The notes under the pieces: model-generated
The model's input: only the letters and a program-made list of their open reading frames with translations
The model's database searches: none
What the model was told of the DNA's origin: nothing
Assembly (NCBI GenBank): GCA_964035795.1
Contig: OZ038322.1
Span: 19,384,674 to 19,448,673, forward strand
Direction: 5' to 3'
DNA length: 64,000 bases
Origin: Pterobdella sp. o SKG-2022
Taxonomy: Eukaryota > Annelida > Clitellata > Hirudinida > Piscicolidae
In this document: in pieces, positions 12,341 to 25,410 of the stretch
How the letters are laid out: each line of letters begins with the position of its first letter
Numbering within the stretch: position 1 is the first letter of the stretch
Position numbers and translations under genes: made by a program

Positions 12341-15300
12341 ATACATTATGAATATATGAGAAATATATTCAATATATGAGAAAATGTTTCAACAACTCAC
12401 TCAAAATAAATTATATATTCAGATGGAATACGTTGGTGAGTTCAACAAGTTTTCGACATATTTTTTCATCTCATATCGTCTTCTGTTTTTCAAACGTGAA
12501 TTTGGGATTTTGTGTGAGATTATGTTATTTTGAATATCTAAAAAATTATGATGGTTTTTTATTCAAATTTATTTAAAAAAATTATTACAAAAATTAATCA
12601 AACGCATTGAAATGAAAATTGACATACTTTATTGAATTCCAAATAGTAAAAAACCTCATATAAAAACTTTCCAAGTAGCTTGTCAAAAATAGTATGGCAT
12701 TGTAAAAGCCATTCAATGTGGATAAATTTTTTGAAATAATTTTCTCTTTAACGGCAGGATGAAATTTCTGTTAGAAAAACAATAAAAGTGATTTAGATAC
12801 ACAAAACAGGACATAAAAAGCAGACCTCTTTAATGGCTTCAAAAATCCTTGTTAGCTTGATGCTATTGGCTTGAAATGACTCAAGCAATTTTTCACTTCA
12901 TTTGCAGAGTTGAACAAATTATGTAAGCATAAGATGTTACTAAAGTGTTTTTTATTCAAATTATCAACTAAGTATTTTAACAAATTATGAACTGAAAAAC
13001 AAGTTTTTTGAAATCAAGCCAAAAAAAAGCTAGTTTTGAATTTGATACCACGTTAATATGTTGATTTTTTTCAAATTACCTATATCAATTTTATATCTTT
13101 GAAAATTAGAAAACTTACTTTAAAATTTAAAAAATTTTTTTTAATTATACCTTAATGGAACTCTCTAGTGGAATACATAATTAGGAAAAAATATAAAACA
13201 GTTTCGATTTACTTTTAGTATAGAATTTGAAAATAAAATGAACTAATTATCAATTTTCAAAATTTTTTATTTTGGTTTCATAGTTTCTAAGAAGTCATTT
13301 ATTAAAAATTATTGTAGCTAACCACGATTGCCATGTGCGTCTGTAGCTTATATCCTTTCTTGAACATAAAATAAAAATATTTATCATCAAATAAAAATTA
13401 GTTTTATCATCGAAAATTTTTTCAATAGTTTTTTGAATTATGAAAAAACTATATATTCAAAGCAGTTAAAATTTTTTGAAAAGATGATTGGTGCTAGATG
13501 AATCTAAAATTAAAGGCCACTTCAAAACCTCATGAAATGAATGGCATTTTACTATAAAACTTGATTCTTCACCCATTTTTAACGCGTCATTTAAAAAAAA
13601 TAAAATGAGTTCATAAGAACTTCACATGGAATAGAAAAACCTCAATTAAAAACAGATTCGAAGCCAATCTATTAGAGTCGTTTTTATAGCTCCTTTCACA
13701 TCGTTTGAAACCTGATTAGGATAAAAGCAGAAAAATTTGGACGTGTTAGTGTGAAACAAAAATGATCAACAATGAAACAAAATAAAACCTTCATTGACTT
13801 TTTTTAAAGCTTTTTAATATGATTCAGTGACTTGAGATTATCATGTGTTCATTAGTCAAACGTTAGTACTCTCGAACCATTGTGGTTGTGATACAGTGAT
13901 CAGATCCGTGAGAACAGCCTTATAAATGGTTATATTCAAAGTTTTATGCAAAATTCAATTTGGTTTTATTTGGGTAAAACGATTTGGAACCAAACTTTCA
14001 TGTTTGGAAACTATTTATTTGAAAGGTTTTGTATAAAATAACTGGTAGGTGTAGGTCCTTATGAGAGGGTTTTGGTGGGTTAAAAGTTTCAGTTCATTCA
14101 AATTCATCTAATTTATCATTTTCAAAAAAATTATATTTTATCTTTTAAAAATTCGATACCATGCGCTATATTACTAAGGTTTAATTATTTTTACAACTAA
14201 AAAATGGTTTTTTGAAATAATTAACTTTGAAAAAAACCTTAATGGAAATTAAATTCACAAGCTATAATTAAAACTCAGAACAAAATTAAAAATAAACATT
14301 ATTTTTTATTTCATTAAAAAAAAAACTAATCCAGTTTTAGAAATTAATATTCATTTTAAAAAACAATGAGGTATTAAGCTAGTTTCAAAATCTTTTCAGT
14401 GTTAACGTGTTGGAGGCTTTTTTTCATTTATAATATATTATTTGTATAGAATATAGCTTTTCATAAACTATAGTAGCACCTTCAAGCGCTTCTGGTACAT
14501 GTTCAATTTATGTGGAGAGCGCGCTATACAAATGTGCATAAATAAATAAATACATAGCTAAATAAATTTATCGAATCTTCTAGACACAATGTATCTTTTG
14601 TTCAACTGTTTGATAAATGCTCGATAAAATTTGAATTTATAATATATAAAATAAATTATATATTTATTATTATTTTTTTGAAATACAATCTGACTTGAGG
14701 GTTCTCAGTTTAAAAACATCTCGACGTACAAGAAGCTTGATTGGACCTTTTAAAAGCTCATAGTATTTGAATTATAAAAAATTGCAGCTTATCAATTCAA
14801 ATCTAAATAAATAGAAGTTAATTGTTTTTTCATAGAAAGTTAGAAATTTTTTTGAAAAAATATTTTTTGCAAAACTTTATAACTCCAACAAACAAGAAAA
14901 AAACTGCAAATTTTTTCAATACACAAAAAAAATAATTTAAAACTAAATATACTTTGCTTGAATATTCATTTTTAGTTCAAATATCACTGGGAATTTACTT
15001 ACAAATTCATGATGAACAACGATTTTATTGGAAGAAAAAAAAGGTGTAAAACAGAAGGTAGTTATGATATTTTTAACAGAATAACTAATTTTTTATTTCA
15101 TTTGTTTTTAATTATTTTTTTTTGCTATTCCATTTACGACATAGCATTATACCCTTAAAAAGCAGTTTTTATAATGTTTCATTAACTCGTAGTATTCAAT
15201 TTGATATGATTCTATTTATGACATTTCATTTATTCTTTAAGTTGTAATTAGTTTGTTATTCAATTTTAGTTTGTTCATTTTACTTTGACTTTTTGAATTT

Positions 15301-17252
15301 CATGTAATTGTTCATATCAATAAAAAAAATATGAAATGGAAAAATATAAAAAACATAAAAGAAGAATGAATGGAATCTTGTCTACTTTTTCCCAATGCTT
15401 GTCATGCATTTAACTGTTCATAATAACAAATCTTTGAGCAAATGGCCATTTCTTTGATGATTTATATTTCTGTGAAAAAAATTTTAAAAGATTTGAACAA
15501 AAAGTAAATGGTTTTCATAATTTTTCAGTAAATCTGGAAACAAAAAAATGTCATTCTTTGAACTTTTGCATATATAGTTTTTCAAATGCTTTGTTGAACC
15601 ATTAAATGAATCAAAATTTGAATTCGATATATTTAATGTTTATAGTTTTTTAAAAATAATATTTTATAAGTTGCTTCAATCAAATTTTAAAAATTATCTA
15701 AAGAGTTGTTTTATTTCGGAAAGAAAGTTGAAAAAATCAATTTTTTGTTAAAATTCAGTATTTCTTTGAAAACAAACATTTTTGAAATTAAAATAAGTGT
15801 AAACTTTTTAACAAAAATATAAAAAAATTTAATTGAAATCGTCTAACAAAACCTTTTTTAGTTGAAACTCTACCCTAACAATTGTTTGTTCTCAACATTT
15901 AGACTGGCGCTTGATTTTTTCGAGCATTTAGAAACTACTTCATAATCTCCATCAGTCGTTTGACTGCTTACATGTTTATTGAGTTTTTACTACTATCGCT
16001 GCTAATAAAAATGATTACTGTTTTTATTTACTTTCATTTATCAAACACTATAAACACATTTTTGGGAATTTTCATTTTCAAGTTCGTTTTTAAAGTTGTT
16101 GAAAGAATGAAAAAAATGCAAACTAAAAAAAATGCATTAAGATTTATAGGAAAATAAATCAACTTTTTATTTGTTCAGCAACTGGTTTTTATGGCAGTTT
16201 TTCTGCTGATAAAATTATTTGATACTTTTTCACAACAGTATAAAACCTCAGAACTAAAAATCAGAATTAGTTTTTTATAAGTTGTTTCATTTCATATTTA
16301 TATTAACAACTGGTTTGTTAGTTATTTAATTTAATTTCATACACAGTTGTTTTGCAATTTTCAGCAAGCCTTGTTAACATTTTCAACAAATTAATATTTT
16401 TTCAATTGAATTTTTTGATAAGTTTTTAATTTAATTCAACAGTTATAATAGTTTCACTGCTAAAATCGTTACCACTGACTTATTTTATATACAATGAATT
16501 TTCCCACCAATATGAGCATTATCGGAAACGATGAAAAAGTCATATATAATCAAAACGGCACTAACTCAATTATTAAAAAGAAAATGCGACAGTAGATAAA
16601 ACAAGATCTCCCACATATTTAAACCTTATCTTTTGCACTGAAGCAAAAAGACTAAAAATAAATACAAGTTTGAAAGCAAAAATCTGAATATTCAGAATGA
16701 TTTTTTCACTGTGAAATCATGCGTTTTTGTATTCTAGGAAAACATTACGAGTTTGAAGGAAGTTTTTTTCAAAAAAGCATTTTTAAAACGTTAAACTTAA
16801 TTTTTATTATAAAAATTATAAAAAATTAAAATAGTTTTAGAAAAATAAAACACAAGTGACAAAATTTGATTAAAAATGAATTTAATGGAAAAGATGAAAA
16901 ATCATTTTGATTTATAGATATAGAGATTGAAAATGACATAGAAAATTGATTGTGAAAATTAATGAGAAATCGATAAAAACAAAACCTAATAAGGTTTTTA
17001 TACGAGATTTAAAATTTCAAAATTAATTTTTTGTTGTGTTTCAATAAATTATCTGGTTATAAACTATTATCAATTAATCACTCTTAAACAGCTTAACAGG
17101 GTATATTACAATGTGATGAACGATGGTATGAAAAGCACTCAGAATAAGCCAAAAGCTTCAAATGTCAAATAGATCTTTATAATTTTGATGAATAAAATCA
17201 AAAAAAAAGCATTAAAACATCAAACTTATCAGATATAAAGTTTTAATTGCTT

Positions 17253-17361
17253 GCAATCAACAGCTTGTCCATCACAACAAACAGAACTGAGGTCTTTGCA
17301 TACATCACTTGACAACATCAGCAACTTCACTGCAGAAACAATCTGTTAATGGTGTCAAGGT
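17253..17361 (+). repeat. Dispersed repeat, copy 1 (forward)
   Basis: This ~110-base block contains CAATCAACAGC, then CAACAAACAG, ATCACTTGACAACATCA, CACTGCAGAAA and finally AATGGTGTCAAGG. The same ordered words occur at 48721-48840 on the opposite strand with scattered substitutions and a short insertion. It lies in intergenic DNA 2.4 kb upstream of the GPCR. The short length and lack of coding capacity suggest a SINE or non-autonomous element; the class is unknown. Confidence 0.7.
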
Positions 17362-19727
17362 CATATAGGAACAAAACATGCATTATACATAAAAAACATT
17401 GAGTTTTCTTTTCGAAAATCAAAACTTCTGAAACTCAAAAAGAAAAGTTTCAAAACATCGAATAAAATGACACTTATAAAAGTCATCTCATATTTTTTTG
17501 GTTAAAAACTCCCAACTTTGAAACTTTAACAATTTTTGATAGTTAAAGATATTATTCTCTTGATGATGATTCTACGTTAGAACAAAAAAATTTCATTATT
17601 TTATAAAACTCCCAAACAACTGTGTTTTGTCATTTCAATCTCATGATTTTTGGGATACTGTTCTTATAAAAAAAATTATAATTTCAACTGATATTGTCAT
17701 GAAATATAAATATTTATAGTTTGATAAAATTAAATATTCAAAAATTATAGATTTTTTAGAAGATTCCATGGAGAATACTCAGTAATAAAGAGTCCATTAT
17801 TGGACATTCAACAATATAAAACTAAATTTGTCTCATGCAAAAAAGTAATTTTTTATGATAATAATAGGAAAATTTTCAAAAATTATTGAATTAATGAGAA
17901 AAATACGCACGCAAAACTTTTTGAACACGACTATATCGTTCAAAAACTCAAGTCTATATAAGCCTCCCTATTTGGATTTCATGTCTTGTTTACTGAATGT
18001 CTGTTCAATAAAATAAGTTTCACAAAAAAAAGAGGTTAGATTAAGTAGAATTTCAAAGTATTTTGCTTTTTCAGAGTTGAGTTATGTTGTAATTTTGTTG
18101 ATGAATATTTGAGTCCAAAAACTTGAAGTTGCTCCAGAAAAATTTGTCTTCCAGGTAGGTTCCATTAATTTATATGTTCGAAAAGATAACTTTAAAAATA
18201 AAATGGATTTAAATAAAAACAAAGTTAAACAGTTTTAAAAAATTTCATATTTAAAATAAAAATAAACTTGAAAAGATAAAATAACGTATAATTTTCTGGT
18301 GAAATCTCGCTAAAAAATGAAATTTATAAACTTGAATATTTTTCGTTCTATATTACCGACATACGCTCTTAAACTCACAACTTTAGAAGATTGATAATTT
18401 GGCACTCCGAAGGTAGAAAAAGACAATAAAAACTGTTGAATTATAACGACGCTCAATTGAATGATTTTTAGAAATTTTTCTTCTGCTTTCATTATTTTTT
18501 AAATACTGAAATTCTTTCAAAACCAACTAATAAAGAAATATAGATTTCAACCAAAATAATTCCTCTTGAGACCTCTTAAAATTATTCATGTTAATATAAA
18601 AACAAAAGAATATTTTTTCGAGTTATGCATCAAAATTTGAAATTTTTAATAAAACCTTTTGAGTTAAAGTTGATACAGTGTTTTTTGTTGAAAGCTAAAG
18701 TTATATCATACATGAAAAACGGTGAAAAGATAGCAATATGGAAACCTTATGGTAGAAAGTAATGATGAGGAAGAATGGTGGAAATATAATAAAAACACAA
18801 AAAACTTAATAAAACTGGAAATGATAGAAAGCTTTGATTAATGAAATGAGAAATGTTGTTTAAGTCAAAATTAAATGAAAAAGAGAAGACAGAAGGCGTG
18901 ACTAATGTGATGAAGAGATAAAAACAGGATTGAAAAGATAATCGAGAAACATATATAATTCTCTAAAACAGACGAGCTGGAGAAAGCCAGTTGAATTTTT
19001 GAAGAATTTTATTGAAGAAAAAAATGGAAAAAATTAAAATAAACACATGAGAATTTAGTTTGGCACTAACAATGCTACTTGTCGAAAATGAAAAAAAAGA
19101 TCTGAGCATTATACAATAATATATTAACTGCAGTCATTTTTCACCTATAAATTAAGTTAAGTTCAATTTAAACATGAATAGCTTTCAAAAGTACAAAATA
19201 GTCGTTCTTTCAACAAAAATATCTTAGTGTTTAATCAAACGGCAAAAGTGCCATGAGAATTAATGTACAAATTGAGTCTTTTAACATTTTGATCACTACA
19301 ATAATCACACCATTTTTCATCTGTTACGCTATTTGAATTGATGCATATTTCGAAAAAAAATTTGCAAACTTTTCATTGAAAATTAATGACAATCATCAAG
19401 GAGAAAGTAGTCGAATTTGCAACATGGAACTTTCTTAAATTGAGTCTTCGTTTCCACTTTTTGTTTAACATACTTCTTTTTTTAACTTGAATAAGAAAAT
19501 AGTGGCATTGAGTGGATTACTGATACCTTTTAAGCCTTCAGTTTTTAAGCTTTAATGCAAATATTTTTTAAAAAACCTAAAATATATGCATGAAGCTAGC
19601 AGCAAAAAATTTGTATTTAAAGTTATTGAAAATTTGATTTTAAAGCAGATTCAAAAACCCGAAATTTTGAATTTGTTTTTTCATTGAAAATAAAACATCA
19701 AAAACTCAATACATGATATATTTCCAG

Positions 19728-19752
19728 AAGTGTATTCGACCACAATAAAAGA
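19728..19752 (+). promoter_or_regulatory. Probable 5' UTR start of the GPCR exon (splice acceptor just before)
   Basis: A pyrimidine-rich ATTTCCAG ends at 19727, 25 bases before the GPCR ATG. This looks like a 3' splice site, so the mRNA probably has at least one upstream non-coding exon, or receives a spliced leader in trans. The sequence cannot tell which, and no matching upstream donor could be singled out. Confidence 0.4.
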
Positions 19753-21108
19753 ATGTTTCTTGAACAAAATACATACGCGAATAATACATCATTTTCAACA
19801 AGTGACAGAAAGACAACTTTTTCTCCAAAAACACCATTGATTTTGAAAAATTATACAAAAATGCTTTTGTCAAAAAACACTTCTTCGAGCAACTTCACGG
19901 ACTCCCTGAAGCTGCCCCGCCTTATCTCTTCAGACGACGAATATTTGACCACTATCATAAGTACCTATGTCGCCCCACCAGTCATCATTTTTACATTGTT
20001 TACCAACAGCATCATTTGTCTCATTCTCTTGCGCAAAAATATGAGAAATCCCACAAATATTCTACTAGTTTTTATTGCTATCTCCGATATGGTGACGGGT
20101 CTCCTACCCCTTCCTAATTACATTTATTTTTATATTCTTGGTAATTATTTAGATTGGGTACCCTATTCTTGGTGTTTTTTCTTTATAGTTACATCTGACG
20201 CTTTTCCTACGGTTTTTCACACCGCTTCAATATGGTTAACGGTAGTGCTAGCCATTCAAAGATATTTTTTTATTTGCAAGCCTACTTCTTCTCAAAGTTG
20301 GTGTACCGTTTCTAACGCTATTAAAATGGTTGTTTTAATATATTTACTTTCGTTCCTTTCACAATTGACAAGATTTCTTGAATTCAGTCTCAATTCATCA
20401 GAAGGGCCCAGTAAATTGAACCAAAACGTCAATGTCTCTCAGTGCTTGCAAGACCTCCACGAGCCCTTCAAAAGTAATATAAACCTTTATTATAACACAT
20501 ATTGGTCGTTGAGAGTTGTGCTGGTGCATTTGATTCCGTGCTCAATGCTTGTCATATTAAATGGACTTTTGGTGAAAACTTTGAAGAACGTTCAAAAAAG
20601 AAAAAAACAACTTTTCAAACAAAACCGAAGAAGTGAATGCCGGCGTATGGCTGAGGCAAACATGACCACATTGATGCTTGTAGTTGTTGTGGCTGTATTC
20701 CTAGCTGTAGAACTACCTTTAGCTTTGCTTTTTATTGTGATGATGATAGATAACACTTTGGATCTTGAAGTATTTTCAACACAAAAAAAAGAAATGGCTC
20801 AGACAATAATCAATCTAGCCATTCTTCTTAGTTATCCGTTTAACTTTTTCATTTACTGTGCTATGAGCAAAATTTTTAGAAGTGCTATTACGGATTTGTT
20901 AAAGAAACTTTGTTGTCGCAAAGAACAAGAAGACAATGGATGGGAACAAAAACAGAGTTGCACCAACAAAAATAAAAAAAAGTCGCAAATGACAGAACTT
21001 GAAATTCTGAATAACGGTAAAAAATTGCAAACAAAAACTGAGTGTGAACAGGCAATAATTGAAGTTGAACAAGAAGAAAAAGCTGTAATTAAAACTAATT
21101 TAAAATGA
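19753..21108 (+). CDS. Rhodopsin-family neuropeptide GPCR, sex peptide/myoinhibitory peptide receptor-like
   Basis: A single-exon 451-residue seven-transmembrane receptor for the cell surface. The N-terminus (1-65) has N-glycosylation sequons at N10, N11, N33, N42 and N47. TM1 is about 73-94, TM2 ends in ISDMVTGLLPLPNY (110-123), and TM3 carries HTASIWLTVVLAIQRYFFI. The signature HTASIWLT plus QRY (169-171) in place of DRY is typical of the insect sex peptide receptor/MIP receptor group. C141 and C231 can form the usual disulfide. TM6 is 305-330, and TM7 has NFFIY (364-368) as the NPxxY equivalent. A basic tail follows with paired cysteines (387-388), a likely palmitoylation site, and a Lys/Glu-rich end. 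No introns interrupt it, unlike its neighbours. Class A peptide GPCR is certain; the SPR/MIP assignment is likely, and the ligand is inferred. Confidence 0.93.
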   Translation: MFLEQNTYANNTSFSTSDRKTTFSPKTPLILKNYTKMLLSKNTSSSNFTDSLKLPRLISSDDEYLTTIISTYVAPPVIIFTLFTNSIICLILLRKNMRNPTNILLVFIAISDMVTGLLPLPNYIYFYILGNYLDWVPYSWCFFFIVTSDAFPTVFHTASIWLTVVLAIQRYFFICKPTSSQSWCTVSNAIKMVVLIYLLSFLSQLTRFLEFSLNSSEGPSKLNQNVNVSQCLQDLHEPFKSNINLYYNTYWSLRVVLVHLIPCSMLVILNGLLVKTLKNVQKRKKQLFKQNRRSECRRMAEANMTTLMLVVVVAVFLAVELPLALLFIVMMIDNTLDLEVFSTQKKEMAQTIINLAILLSYPFNFFIYCAMSKIFRSAITDLLKKLCCRKEQEDNGWEQKQSCTNKNKKKSQMTELEILNNGKKLQTKTECEQAIIEVEQEEKAVIKTNLK

Positions 21109-22676
21109 TATGGACGTTTGAAAAACATAGATTTTGAAGTTATTTGAAAACTTACAATTTTTTATGAAAAACATGCTTATTACATATAAAAATTGCATAC
21201 TGATTCTGATTATTTAATAACTCCGGTATAAAAAAATATTTTATTGATGGAAAATCTTTTTAAACCAAGCTTGATATTTACTCATATTTTGTGAAAAGGT
21301 AAGTTTTTAAATGCTTATGAAGGGATTCAAATCAAAATTGCATCATTAGTTTTCATATTTATAATAGTAAGTCGTTCAAATTGTAGGAATATATACAAAA
21401 AAAACAAAAAGTGAATTTATAGATGTAAAACTTGCTTACATATCTACAAACATTTTGTAGTAATCTCACCACTTGCCATATTCATGTTATTTTATAGCCC
21501 GTGAGTAGTTTTATTTCCATAAATTAAGTCAGAATACAGACATTTGTTAGTGGAAAAAAAGATTGGGTTTTAATAATCCAAATTCATTCTATTTATTGGC
21601 ATTTTTTATTATATTCTATAAAAATTTAATTAACATTTTTCCAGGCTTTACCCACATCAAAAAAACGATTTTTAATTCAAGATTTATTTATGGAAAAATA
21701 AAGAATTTCACACTGAAAATTAATATATTCTTCAAGAACCAAATAGTTTTTATTTGCTATCTTTTTGAAAATTCTTTGAAATTTGTTTGCATAATGTCAA
21801 CAGTCAATATAAAAGCTCTCGAAGGTACGAAAAAGCTTGGAGTTGGGTAATTAGTTGTACTCTTCAATAAGAATCTAAAAAATTATTAGAAGTGAAAAAT
21901 TTTATTTTTTAAATTCAACTACCCAAGTTTTTTTTTTCGAATTTCCATGAGATATGAAACATAAAATATATGAATTCAATGCAAATTTTTTACTGCAGTG
22001 CTTACTTTTTTTTTGTTTTTTAAATTTTCAAAAATAAATAAGTTTTAGAATTAATTTACTTTCGAAATTTATTTTTCAAAATCGTGATAATTCTTATTTT
22101 AATGGATTTAAAATTTTACATTTACTTTATTCAATTTTACGTCATAAACAATGCCATAGATCAAATTATTTTACTAAAAATAGCTAAAATATTTGAGTAT
22201 TATAACATTATACAAATATATTAGCAATAAATACGACGTCTTTGAAGAATTCCATGTATTTCAAAATTTATCCTAATTTCATAAAATTTTTTCAAAAAAA
22301 AATCGAGTTTTTTTCTATATTCAAACACACTGTAATTTTTAAATAGAATTTTGCATTCATGGTTGTCATCTAGCTTTGAGAATCTTAAACCAAGTAGCTT
22401 AACGTACGACCGTATATTTTTATAGCTTTTGTAAGTTTCCAATTGTGCCCTCTATTTAAAATCTTTCAATTGAAACTGGCATGCTTATTTTAAATATATA
22501 TCGTAAAACAATATTTTACTGTTTATATACTTCAACTGTGGGAATAACATTAATCTGAACAAGTTCGATAGTAATGTGTTTGTTATTTTTTTAATAGAAT
22601 GACTTTATTGCTGTTCAAATATTGGTGCAATGTTGGCATTCCTTGTTATCAGCAGCTTCTTGAAGCTCTTCTTATC

Positions 22677-22877
22677 CAACATAACCATTTTCTTTTTCAT
22701 CATTATCCTCATCTTTCTTTTCCTCTTTTTCTTCTTCTTCATCATTTCATCATCACCATCACAATCCTTTTCATCATCAGCATCATAATAGTCATCAGAA
22801 CATTAACATCATCATCTTCATCATCGTTATCATTGCTATCACTTCGTACTTCCTATCATCATCAACATCACCATTTT
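22677..22877. repeat. CAT/CTT-rich imperfect simple repeat
   Basis: The plus strand is almost entirely pyrimidine-rich TCATCA, CTTCTT and CATCAC units with frequent interruptions. It creates an artificial open frame rich in His, Ile, Leu and Ser. Composition alone explains it, and no protein is supported. Confidence 0.85.
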
Positions 22878-23829
22878 GTTTTCAGAAAAGTCCATTCATA
22901 ATTGATTATCGGTATTAAGTTATTCATTATTACTGTTCAATATAATTAATACTCTATTTATTATTTGATTTATGTGCACAGTCTGACAATAAAGTTTATT
23001 ATTGTTTTTTTCTCTTGCTTCTTAATTTATATTTTCATATACTATTTATTCCAATGACCACTTTTTGTTTTATTTTCAGAGTTTTTGTTTAAAATATACA
23101 TTTTTTGAATTTTTTAATTTGGTCATAAAACTTGTGCGATTTTGCTCAGAATTGCATGTCTTTTGGAATAAGTTTTTCTCCAACCACTACACTCAATTTA
23201 TTCCAAGTAATGTTTCTAATAAAATTTTGGTCATTTAAATTTCTACTGATATTTTGCATTTTATCAATAAATTAAGACTCTATATTAGCGAACTTTTAAA
23301 AGTTTTAACAATTTTTTATTAAGCTTCATTATACCAAATTCCAATTTAAATCCTAACATTTTATCACTCAAGCTGTATCGATATTATGTGAAAGTAAAAT
23401 ACATCGTTTAGAGAAAATATAAATTTTAACAATTTTGTTAAACTATAGATTTTTAGTCGTGCATAAAGTGAACTAGTAAAAAAATATTTTAGTTGACGAT
23501 ATATAATGATGTTAAATATTATCGAAATAGCGTGACGGATTTTTATAAAAAATTTAAGAATTTTTTCAAAACGTTTTAAGACTGAAAACTTTTGCACATA
23601 GATGCAATCGCTAATTTGTGTGAAACTTCAAACCCGAATTTATTCAGCAAATCCGAATATTGTGAAGATTAGTATTTTGATTTGTTCAATATGGCTTACA
23701 TAAATAAAATTTCATTCCTGCTGTTATGTGATTTTCTGGTAGTATTTTGTTGTCGACATGATTTCTTTCAATAAAAACAGTGAAAGTTGTTACCTGGATT
23801 TAAATCTTTAAATTAATTGAAACTTGTAA

Positions 23830-23935
23830 AAAAACGGTTTCAAGCTTCTTGTGAGTTGAACAAACTTTACAATGTGAGTTTGGCTTACAAAAAGCTTCTT
23901 AAACTTTAATATATTATGAAGTGTCTTTATGTTAA
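23830..23935 (+). repeat. Short interspersed repeat with AAGCTT core
   Basis: The block contains GGCTTACAAAAAGCTTCTTAA followed by TTTAATA, TGAAGTG and TTAAATA words. The same order recurs at 28661-28760, where CTTACAAAAAGCTTCGTGAA is followed by TTTAATAAACTTTGAAGTGG. It is non-coding and probably a MITE or SINE-like remnant. Confidence 0.5.
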
Positions 23936-25179
23936 ATATAAATGATAGGCTTGAAAAATCATGACATATCTAAAAATTATGATAACAATCATTTATTCTT
24001 ATAATTATCTGAAAACATAACTTCAACAGAAACTTTTATCGAAAATTTCAAACCAGAATGCATTAAAAACACAAGTATAACTCACATGTCAATTATTCAC
24101 GTTATGTAAGGGTGCTTGCGAAAAGCTTCGTCGAGCACTATTGTGTGGATTTTATTTTATTTATTGTTGGTGTAGTTGGATCTAAAAATAAAAGTAGAAG
24201 AAAAATAAAGTTTAAAAAAGCAGAAGTTCATATATTTACATCAAACTATATATGAGCTGATGTTGGTAAAATTAGGGAAAGTTGACAAAATATTTCAATA
24301 TAAATGAGGTAAAAATTCGGAAAAAAAGTCTCTTTTGGCATTTTTAAATGAATATTAAGCAATAATGTTTGAAAAAAAAATTAAAAGTATGAAGTCAAAA
24401 AACTCAAAAAGTTTCCATATGACTTGGATTTTTAGTTACTCACATTTTTTCGTGGATGTGTTGCGAAAATTTTGTGTCGATCTCCAGCTCTTTTTTGACA
24501 TTGGAACTATCACAAGAGAGATGGCCCCAATTTCATTTTTGCGTAACCCACAATTTCCATCAGCACTAATTTTCATATTTGTTTCATAATAGCTTGCATG
24601 TTTTGCGCAACTGTTATAAGTGTTGCCGCAGCCGTCTCTTGTCGCCCATAACTGATTTAACTAATTCGTTCCATTATTGTAAGACATAAGTTTTCTTTCG
24701 TACTGAATGTGCTTGTTTTTCATGGGTAGTGTTAAAAATCTTCTGTGTTTTTTAGCTGAAGCAAGTGAATAAAGATCATAAAAGAATTAACTTTTGTGTT
24801 GAGTTCTAGTTTTCCCCTTATCTTCATATTGATTCAGAAAAACAGTGAGCCATATTTTGATTTTTTTGTATTTCTGTTTATTTCTGGTCATTTATATTTT
24901 TAAACACGTTTTTTGATCAAGATTGTCGTCAAGAAATGACCCAAGTAGTCTTCCATTGTTTAACCTTCAGTGAAACTGCTGAAACACTAAAAATAAATTT
25001 CTTCAACTTCACTGCTATTTTAATTTCACAGTTTTTTTTTATTTTTAAACTTCCTACATTGAATATTTTACATAATCTTTGCCGTGAATTGCTACATTGA
25101 AAACCAGTTAATTTACATCTAGCACATATTGTCTTCAAAGATAACTCGGTTGAGTCTAGTAAAAAAACATAAGCTTCTC

Positions 25180-25410
25180 TTAAATCTCAAACCAGGCTTG
25201 AGCATTTTGTTTGCATGTCAAACGTTGCATACCAAAATTGTTCCTTCATTGAACTATGGGCCTTGACCCTTTCGGTGCTTTCCTCTTTGTCTTGATATTC
25301 TAACTACGTTAATCGTACCGCCCCAGTCAGCTTGATCTTTTTTTAAAAATGTGCTCATTTTTCGCCAGCACTTTTAATGAAGGAAATAATCGCTGGTGAG
25401 GCAGAATCGT
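25180..25410. other. GC-richer unexplained block
   Basis: This stretch is visibly richer in G and C than its surroundings. On the minus strand it has an open stretch of about 50 codons including KKDQADWGG and RISRQRGKHRKGQGP. The residues resemble coding sequence but I do not recognise them. No splice sites or start were convincing. An old transposable-element fragment is the most likely explanation. Confidence 0.25.

Larger units (their letters stand above)
10862..19727. other. Intergenic AT-rich DNA, MATE to GPCR
   Basis: About 8.9 kb separates the divergent MATE and GPCR genes. It is dominated by A/T runs, and frames are broken everywhere by stops. I found no exon resembling a known protein, no tRNA and no long tandem repeat. 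The only items that stand out are a weak coding-like island near 12 kb and the repeat at 17253-17361, both listed separately. Promoters of the two flanking genes must lie at its ends, but no clear TATA or initiator could be defined. Confidence 0.6.

Noticed and set aside
20853..21128. 91-codon minus-strand ORF
   Set aside because: It is antisense to the GPCR tail, whose sense frame is clearly coding.
22599..22901. 100-codon ORF rich in His, Ile and Leu
   Set aside because: It is the product of a CAT/CTT simple repeat with no conserved feature.
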